NCBI GenBank assembly: GCA_015501055.1
Contig: JADNYV010000865.1
Coordinates: 1 to 13,844, forward strand
Source of the DNA: Mucidula mucida
Lineage: Eukaryota > Basidiomycota > Agaricomycetes > Agaricales > Physalacriaceae
Length of the DNA stretch: 13,844 bases
Direction of reading: 5' to 3'
Both the position numbers and the translations under genes were made by a program. Each line of letters begins with the position of its first letter. The stretch's first letter is position 1. Positions 7,572-13,844 of this stretch are shown piece by piece. The notes below the pieces were generated by a model. That model was given only the letters and a program-made list of their open reading frames with translations. It ran no database searches and was not told where the DNA came from.

Positions 7572-8521
7572 TCGATGTAAACGCGGATTCCGAGGGTAGG
7601 GAGCGTTTTCAGAGGCCTCTGCACACTCCACACCCCACCTTACCCCTTTACCCAACTTCCTACTCAAGGGAGTTCAATGAGACAGCTTAAATCAAGTCAA
7701 ACACTCATTTCACTCTAAAGCTGTATCATGTTCGCTCTCTGCTGCTCCTACTGCAGCCAGCCCACTCTCTGGGCTCTTCCTGGACTTACCCAGCCTGTGT
7801 CTGGTGTTGTAGTAACAACAGAGGCCACTCACAGGGCGCCCTGGGAGGTTTAAGCAAGAGTTCACACACTCTGCCTCTTTGTCTCTTACCATCATCATCT
7901 CACAGAGACAAGCAGTTTGTGATTCCTCCAGTCCTCTTGCTCAGGACTGATGCCATACACCTCTAGAGCACTGTCTGAAGCCGCCTACCCAGCCCAAAAC
8001 CAGTCCAGACAGGTCCAAAGTGCCCATTTTGAGGGAATTCGCACTTTTGCTCTCCCAGGCAAGCACCACTCGCTCTACTCGGTCCTCCTGCTCAGGACTG
8101 ATGTACTGGCACCCTAGAACCCTATTGGAAGTGTCCGCTCCGGCCCCAGAGCGCTAGCGCTCCCGCTGCTCTCCCTGCTTCCAGTATGTGCCAATGTCTC
8201 ACATCCAGCTCTTCAGAGCTGATGCCCATTTTGTGCCCAGATACCCATTCCTTTCCAAAGGACTCCTTCTCAAGGACATTCTGTGGGCTATCTGGTCACA
8301 GGTGCGCTCTCTGCACCCTCTCACTCCCCTCCAGCTAACCTGTGTTATCTGGTCACAGTTAGCTCCGCATTTTTGCGTCCCCTCCCACCTCTCCCTCAGT
8401 AGATACATCTTCATGTATTAAGTATGTACACTTTATGTACAGGCACTTTACAATACGCTGAATTGATGGGGCCCTCGGGGTCCAGTTTTGACCTAACCTT
8501 GTGTGATCTAACAAGCATAGG
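7572..8521 (+). mobile_element. Solo A-B unit of the Ngaro element (solo-LTR equivalent)
   Basis: A 950-bp unit starting TCGATG and ending CATAGG, composed of A (7572-8380), the 60-bp linker and B (8441-8521). It closely resembles A2-linker-B2 of the full element but lacks B2's duplication. There are no genes inside; small ORFs change residues between copies and look non-coding. It is inserted in the Gypsy integrase between a Trp codon and a Glu codon, apparently without duplicating target bases. Homologous recombination between A1 and A2 of a full element would leave exactly this product. Direct insertion of a short circular form is the alternative. Confidence 0.82.
8149..8162. other. Palindrome GAGCGCTAGCGCTC in the solo unit
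   Basis: Same perfect 14-bp palindrome as at 6217-6230, at the equivalent position in the A repeat. Confidence 0.5.
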
Positions 8522-10326
8522 CCATGGCTCGCTTGGCACATCAATAGGATGAAGAGGTGCAGCCGGCTTCGTGCAATGTGACTTGGTGACCTGGCATTTT
8601 TGACACCCTTCCACGTATTCCCGGACGTCTCGGCTGATTCCTGGCCACCAATAGGTGCGTGTGATCAGGTCGAGGGTCTTGTATCGTCCGGGATGCCCTG
8701 CAAGCTGTGCATCATGGTGCATTCCAATAACTCTTCCCCGCAATTCCTTGTCCTTTGGTATGTAAATATGATCCTTCCACATAATAAGTCCATTTTCCTT
8801 CTCTTCCCATCCTTTTTCTTTGTTTTCTAATGCTTTTTGTACGTATCTGTCTTTGTTTCCTTTTCTTTGTTTGATTTTGTTAAGTAATTCGTCCTCCGGT
8901 GTATCTACTGTATGTAAAGAAAATTGAATTTGTGAAATAAAAAACTCCGGCTTGAGCAAAACAACGTTTTCGTTATCTTTTTCCCCCTTCTCAAGGCCTG
9001 TCATCCTTGACAAGGCATCAGCTTTCCCCATCGTCTTGCCCGGCTTGTAAATCATCTGTATGTCATATTCCGCTAACTCCGTAACCCATCTCGCCTGCCT
9101 CCGATTCAACTTCTGTGGCTTCCGGAAGTACTGGAGGTTTTGATGATCGGTAAACACCTCCACCGTTTCCTTTGCTCCAAGGAGATATTGTCTCCAGTCG
9201 TCAATTGAGTCCATAATAGCCATCATCTCTTTGTCGTAGATCTCATAATTGCGCTCTACTTCATTCAGCGCGCGAGACCGAAAGGCTACTGGTCTCCATT
9301 TTCCGTCCACCAACTGGGAAAGAACCGCCCCGTTTGCATAGTTCGAGGAGTCTGCCTCAACTCGAAACTTGCCGTCGTCGCGTGGTACGATCAGAACGGG
9401 TTCTTCCGTCATCCTCCGCTTCAACTCCTCAAATGCCTCGTGCTGCTCCATGCCCCAAACCCACTCGCCCTTCCCGGTTAGCGATGTCAATGGCTTCGCT
9501 ACTCCCGCAAATCCCCGGATGAAACGTCGGTAGAAGTTGCAGAAGCCCAGGAATGACTGTACTTCCTTCTTCTTCGTCGGCTCCTTCCATTCCTTTACTA
9601 CGGCCACTTTTGCCGGATCCATCTTCACCTCTCCTCCTCCAACAATAACTCCTAAGTAGTCTACAGTATGTGCCTCAAAACTACATTTCTCGGGTTTTAA
9701 ATACAACTTATTTACTCGCAATATCTCTAGTACTCGTCGTACAATATGCCTATGTTCTTCCAACGTGTTCGTAAAAATAAGTATGTCGTCTAAGTAAACT
9801 ATAACATGTCCTTCATCAATCAACTCCTTCAGAATGTGATTCATGAACAATTGAAACATTGCCGGCGAGTTTGTGAGTCCGAAGAACATTACCTGGCTTG
9901 AACAGCCCCGGTTTGTTCTAAACGCCGCTTTCCACTCATCACCGTCTTTGATCCGGAATGTTATTGTAACCCCATCGGACGTCCATCTTTGTAAAACCTT
10001 TGCTTCCTTCAACTTGTCAATAAGCTCCTGGATCAACGGCAAGGGGTATCGGTTCTTGATTGTCATGTCGTTCAACTTCCGATAATCTTGTACTGGCCGA
10101 AGGCTTCCATCCTTCTTTTTGACAAAGAAGAAGGGTGATGCCATAGGTGAAATTGATGGCCGTATACGTCCCGTCCGTATGTTTTCTTCCAGGAACTCAT
10201 CTAACGCCTTCTGCTCGGATGGACTAAGGGGATAAACCTTGCAGTCAACCGGTTTGGAACCAGGCGTAAGTTCTATCGCATGATCCCAGGGTCTTCGCTC
10301 TGGTAACTTGTCAAAGTCCGCCTTGC
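8522..10326 (-). pseudogene. Gypsy pol: reverse transcriptase, RNase H and integrase zinc finger
   Basis: Middle part of the Gypsy polyprotein. The frame is open from about 10326 through the ATG at 10144 to the solo A-B insertion. Counting from that ATG, RT motifs include FFFVKKKDGSLRPVQDYR (about 5-22) and the catalytic YLDD at 117-120. RNase H has Asp265, Glu306, Asp333 and Asp376, and the integrase HHCC finger has His476, His484, Cys514 and Cys517. It ends at Trp541 of VPSEPW, where the insertion adds 36 foreign residues before a stop. Residues 51-63 are read out of frame: a deletion and an insertion about 40 bases apart compensate each other, replacing the motif-A segment that carries a catalytic Asp. 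A second small slip affects residues 81-85. The enzyme would be inactive as read. The Met at 10144 is an internal family residue, not a true start. Confidence 0.88.
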
Positions 10327-11225
10327 TAATACATCGGAAAATTCCTCGATGTAGGGTGCAGCAGCGGATGAAGGCTGTTGTGATCTCAGCTTTTCTCCGC
10401 TTTTGCGATAGTTGTCCCAGTCCATCCAGAACAAACGCTCTCCCTCTTCCAACTTCTCTTCTACGTCTTCTCCTTCATCTTCCGGTGAGTTGTACTCGGG
10501 TAGATAGCCGCAGCGGTCTGGGCATTGATCAAAGGTCAATGTGGATTCCGTCCAGTTGATCGTGGGGTTGTGATATCGTAGCCAATCTAGCCCCAAAAAG
10601 ATACTTGTTTTGCCGAGATTGGTGACGGCCAACTCAATCTTTTCGCGTGATCTCCGATCTTCATCCGGACCTCCACAAAACCTTCGATTGCTCCTCCCTC
10701 GTTTAGGGTTCCATCCGCATTGTAAACAGGATCTTGACCGGTAACTCCTTGATCGGGAGTCCGTTCTTCTCGACGAATTCTTTATTGACACAAGAACCCG
10801 TTGCTCCACTGTCAAGAAGGGCACTCGTTTCCCATTCAGAGCCTGTGTGTACGCTCTCTATGGTTACTCGGAGTTTCATGTCCTGCCCCTTTGTTCCCCG
10901 GATGTACTTCCTCGACTTTTTCAACTCTGTCACAACTTCCACCGCAGCTTCCTTTGTCAACGCTCTGATCGCCATCACCTTCTCCTCTGTCGCTTCTCTC
11001 TCTCTCCGCTCCGGCATCCATGCTCTCAAAATTCCACTGCTCTCGACACTTCATCCTCTCTTAGCCGTTGTGCGATCCACTTGGGCGTATTTGGCTCAAA
11101 TCTTTCTTTCGCAGGTTTTGTTGGTGAAGTCGTCGATGATATTTTAGATGTTTCAGTACCCGTACTGTAAATAGATTCTGCATCTGACGACCCTTTCCTT
11201 GATGACTGCTCCGGCAGGACTGCGT
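10327..11225 (-). pseudogene. Gypsy protease and linker region of pol, frameshifted
   Basis: The retropepsin-type aspartic protease active site, LLDSGATGSC, is encoded around 10800-10820, in the open frame 10703-11029. The downstream part (LGLDWLRYHNP, the usual end of this protease domain) is in another frame (10273-10824), so one shift lies near 10700. A further one-base loss near 10327 separates this frame from RT. An acidic linker (EDEGEDVEEKLEEGE) precedes RT. The part above 11030, linking gag to protease, is Ser/Thr/Lys-rich and again in a different frame. The protease would mature the polyprotein in an intact element; here it is not translatable as one protein. Confidence 0.78.
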
Positions 11226-12151
11226 CTACTGCGGGAGCTTCGCAAAACTCAACTCTTCGGCCAACTTCTTCTTCTCCTCATCGTTCATTTCGGTCCATAA
11301 ACCCCGAATTGTCTGGGGTCGACCCTTCTTCGGACAGAACCTGCTGACATGGCCGTGTTCGCCACAGCTGAAGCAAAGTCCTCTTCGACGTGCGTTGTCG
11401 ATGTCCATCGGCCTGCCGGCTCCTCCATAGGTAACACCGGTAGCATCTCGTCGTGTGATCGGCGTTGGGGGTGGATTCGTAGGTTGGACTCTCGATGTAG
11501 CCGCCTGCGGAGCTTGGGGCCGGACTGCATGCCGGACCTCTTGCTCGCTGCCTGCCTTCTCCATAGCTGATCGATCTGAATGATCTGTGCCTTCCAATCC
11601 TTGTACTTCTTGGCAACCCATCTCGGCTGCCATAGATCTGGTCGATGATCTTCTCGTTGACATTGGTCTCGAGAAGTCGCACGACAAATGCGTCATCCTT
11701 CGAGTATTCCGCCTGAGTAAGCAGGACCTCGAACTTCTGAAAGAAATCTTGAGCGGTGTCTTGCCCCTGGCGCAACCGTCAATCTGATCTTGCGCATCTC
11801 GCGCGAGGTTGGAATCCACAAATCGCTCCTTCAAGTTCTCCTTGAACTCGTCCAAGAGACTGTCCATTCCTCTTCTTCCTCGTCGAAGTTCTGGTCCGAG
11901 TAGTTCTGGACCCATGCATCAACATGATCTCCTCGGATGTAGGAGAGAACAACATCAATCCTTTCGGAGTCCGATGTGAGGTTGTTCTTCTTGTCACGGA
12001 TGTATGTGAACATCGATCGCCACCAGCTCTTGTACTTGGACTTGTCCCCGTCATAGTCATAAGGCTTGTTGACAAGGGATCGGCCTTTGGTTTCGTCATT
12101 GGCGTGATGAGCGGGTGTGTGATGAGCGGCTTCAGGTGCTTCGTTGGACAT
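11226..12151 (-). pseudogene. Gypsy gag (capsid and CCHC nucleocapsid), frameshifted
   Basis: The start is the ATG at 12151 (minus strand), giving an N-terminal segment with KYKSWWRSMFTYIRD and ending in a run of acidic residues. Coding signal then moves to the frame of 11226-11915 (FKENLKERFVDSNLARDAQD), to that of 11278-11775 (DTAQDFFQKFEVLLTQAEY...IIDQIYGS) and back to the first of these, which contains RRDATGVTYGGAGRPMDID and the zinc knuckle CFSCGEHGHVSRFC (C-x2-C-x4-H-x4-C). The stop in the last frame is at 11226-11228. The order matches fungal chromoviral gag. At least three one-base shifts break it. Gag and pol are probably one polyprotein in intact members; the stop after gag here may itself come from a shift. 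Confidence 0.8.
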
Positions 12152-12310
12152 GATGGATCGGGGTGATGGATCGGAGAGTGAAAGGGTGAAAGTGGGGATA
12201 TGGGTGATGCGGATTTGGATGAAACGGGTGAGGGAATAGAGGTTTGGATGAATAGGGAGGGATCGCCTAGATCTGAAATAGAATCCAGGACTTGGTAGGG
12301 TGGGGAATGA
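12152..12310 (-). other. Gypsy leader between LTR and gag
   Basis: About 160 bp, strongly pyrimidine-rich on the minus strand (purine-rich on plus). A primer-binding site would be expected next to the LTR end at 12310, but I do not see the usual TGG start of a tRNA-complementary site on the minus strand there. Either the LTR end is slightly misplaced or priming is not by a standard tRNA. Confidence 0.5.
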
Positions 12311-13276
12311 TGATGTGTATCGTAAGGTAAGTAAAGTAGGTAGGTATCGTAACTGTCTACACTATTTTACCGACTACTGACTACGTATCTACGGAGCCCA
12401 AGAGCTCGTCACAAGTTCGCAATTGCCCAGCCGACGTCCCTCTGGTGTGAGGTAAGCCGAAGTTTTCCTGGGAACGGGGGTTGACCCGTAAACAGCGCCC
12501 ACTGAAGTGCAACTGCCAAAAGTTCGTTCTCGTGAGAGCGGCTACTTCCAGCACCCGAGGCAGTTATCTCTAACTGTTAGCCGGCGCTACTGGGACCAAT
12601 ACACACGTATGCGGACGTGCGCTGGGATTAGGAATCCGTCGATCTGTAAACAGGAAAGGGGATGGGGAATGTGCGATGATCAAACAGCAAAGTGCTGATC
12701 GACGATCAGGGATGTGTGGTAGGTGGTAGAAAGTAGTTCCGATCTTCTGTTAGCGACTGACTAAGCCACGAGACTCAACCAGGTACCACAGCAAGAACTA
12801 AGGAGAAAGTGTTCGCGTTCGTAAGACTAGGCTAGGCCAGGTGTATAAACGAGATCGGAACTAAAGTACAATGATACTACACTACTGCTTATATACTAGT
12901 AAGTCTGTGTTTGGGACTCCTTGTCCATACGCGTTTCCACTAGGGATGCTCCACGCCCTTGACCCAGTGTTGTATGCTACTAGTCCGTGAAACCATTAAA
13001 TACGAGTGGTAACTGCATGTAAGTAATAATACTGAAACGACCATGTGTGCTACGAGTGTCGGCGGTGTGTATACAATAGGGAGTCCATGAGGTATCGGCA
13101 TGTATGATGTCATCCATGTGTTGGACGTGTGTCCGACATGAGTACGGCTTCGGTAATGAAAAGGAGTATGATCGGTGACGAAACAGATGATGAAACAGTC
13201 CGTTGGTTGATAAGACAAGCCCCCGATAAGATATGATAAGATTGAAAATGTGAAAATATGGCGATTCATAACATCA
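12311..13276 (-). repeat. Gypsy LTR (single copy in window, shared by two tandem elements)
   Basis: The outer end is well placed: on the minus strand a polypurine tract is followed at once by TGATGT. The inner end is placed at 12311 because the plus strand there starts TGATGT, giving a 6-bp terminal inverted repeat TGATGT...ACATCA and a 966-bp LTR. A TATA-like box lies at 12887-12895 on the minus strand. No second LTR is present to confirm the limits. No credible gene is found in this stretch. Confidence 0.6.
12887..12895 (-). promoter_or_regulatory. TATA-like box of the Gypsy LTR
   Basis: The minus strand reads TATATAAGC. It lies about 380 bp from the 5' end of the LTR in element orientation, a reasonable U3/R position. 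Transcription would head toward gag at 12151. Confidence 0.45.
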
Positions 13277-13286
13277 CCCCCTCTTT
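13277..13286 (-). other. Polypurine tract of Gypsy copy 2
   Basis: The minus strand reads AAAGAGGGGG immediately before the LTR start TGATGT, the expected site for plus-strand DNA priming. It overlaps the pol stop codon at 13285-13287 by two bases. Confidence 0.75.
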
Positions 13287-13844
13287 AAGGCGCAAGTTCC
13301 ATTCTGCGCCAGAGTCGCTCCATGAGGGCCGCAGAGGGTAGTGTGACGTCAAGGGGTTCGGTGTCAGGCAGTGGCATGGGTCGGAACAGATGTGATGGAA
13401 ATTGCGACATGGGGACTTCAATGCGAGCAAGTGCGGGTGGCTTCGGCTTGTTTGGATATTGTTGGTGGAAATCGCTGATAGCCTCGTCGGCATTTTTGAG
13501 ATTGCATGCCGGTTCCCATGTCTGTCGTGTGTGCCGTAACCTTTCCAGTGAACCTTGTATTGAAAACCCCGGGTACTTTCGGGAATTAACCACTTTCTCA
13601 ACCTCCCATTCCGGTTCGGCTCCTTCCAGCACAGGTGGTGGACGCGTGTCTCGGGGTTGTGTCGGAAATTGGGGCTCGTGGTAAGGCGTCAACAGGCCTC
13701 ATTGAACACGGGATGGATGCTTTTCCACGTGTGAGGAATCTGGAGCTTGTAAGAGCTCGTCCCGACTTTCTTGATCATTTGAACGGCCCGAAGTGTTTGT
13801 CATCGAGCTTCTTCATTGGTCGATCCGTGCTGAGATTTGTCCCT
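13285..13844 (-). pseudogene. Gypsy copy 2: integrase C-terminus and chromodomain, partial
   Basis: The 3' end of pol of a second Gypsy copy, running off the right edge. It repeats copy 1 (6625 onward) over about 290 bp with three short indels and almost no substitution. It contains the PYHEPQFPTQPRDTRPPP segment, the chromodomain start EPEWEVEKVV, and, uninterrupted at DNA level, the rest of the chromodomain (KVHWKGYG, then TWEPACNLKNADEAI) and a C-terminal tail ending in MELAP at the stop. The chromodomain would bind modified histone tails and direct integration. A shift around 13545-13575 moves FQYKVHWKGYG out of the main frame; another near 13690 and one near 13780 break the integrase part. 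This copy supplies the empty site for the Ngaro insertion in copy 1. Confidence 0.85.

Larger units (their letters stand above)
6625..13276 (-). mobile_element. Ty3/Gypsy chromovirus-type LTR retrotransposon, copy 1, broken
   Basis: Reading leftward: LTR (about 12311-13276), short leader, gag with a CCHC knuckle, aspartic protease, RT, RNase H, integrase zinc finger, integrase core, chromodomain. The order PR-RT-RH-IN-chromodomain is that of fungal chromoviruses. It is interrupted by the solo Ngaro A-B unit at 7572-8521 and truncated by the full Ngaro element at 6625. Numerous one-base indels break gag and pol. Its own 3' LTR is not in the window. Confidence 0.88.

Noticed and set aside
12734..12863. 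Possible sequencing-adapter contamination (AGATCGGAA and its complement)
   Set aside because: Only nine bases agree with the common adapter and the following bases differ; both sit in continuous LTR sequence.
12311..13276. Host gene or RNA gene between the two Gypsy copies
   Set aside because: Small ORFs here lack domains, and the stretch is bounded by a polypurine tract and gag leader as an LTR should be.

Overview
The window looks like a transposon-dense, gene-poor piece of a fungal genome, most likely a basidiomycete (Agaricomycetes). I see no host gene, no tRNA or rRNA and no CRISPR array. The assignment rests on the families present: a DIRS-order (Ngaro-like) tyrosine-recombinase retrotransposon whose gag-like zinc motif, reverse transcriptase and recombinase are of a type familiar from mushroom genomes, and a chromodomain-bearing Ty3/Gypsy element of fungal type.

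Layout. Positions 1-45 are a sliver of a tyrosine recombinase gene. Positions 46-6624 read best as one Ngaro-like element with split direct repeats: A1 (46-838), leader, a frameshifted gag-like ORF1 (1318-2662), intact reverse transcriptase/RNase H (2652-4490), intact tyrosine recombinase (4472-5476), then B1 (5559-5639), A2 (5640-6448), a 60-bp linker and B2 (6509-6624). It sits in the chromodomain of a minus-strand Gypsy element (copy 1, 6625-13276). A second Ngaro-derived piece, a 950-bp A-linker-B unit without any genes (7572-8521), splits the integrase of the same Gypsy copy and looks like the Ngaro equivalent of a solo LTR. Gypsy copy 1 runs leftward: one LTR (about 12311-13276), a short leader, gag (12151 to 11226), protease/linker, reverse transcriptase/RNase H/integrase zinc finger (to 8522), solo A-B unit, integrase core, and a chromodomain cut at 6625. 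The same LTR is directly preceded, in element orientation, by the polypurine tract and pol 3' end of a second, nearly identical Gypsy copy that runs off the right edge (13285-13844), so two tandem Gypsy copies appear to share one LTR.

How the parts work together. In the Ngaro element, the gag-like protein, RT/RNase H and tyrosine recombinase would package, copy and insert a circular DNA; insertion by a recombinase explains the absence of a target-site duplication at the solo unit. RT and recombinase are open and keep their catalytic residues, but ORF1 carries several frameshifts. The Gypsy copies are disabled by the two insertions and by many one-base indels. Differences between repeat copies are dominated by one-base indels, which could be genuine decay or uncorrected long-read consensus error.
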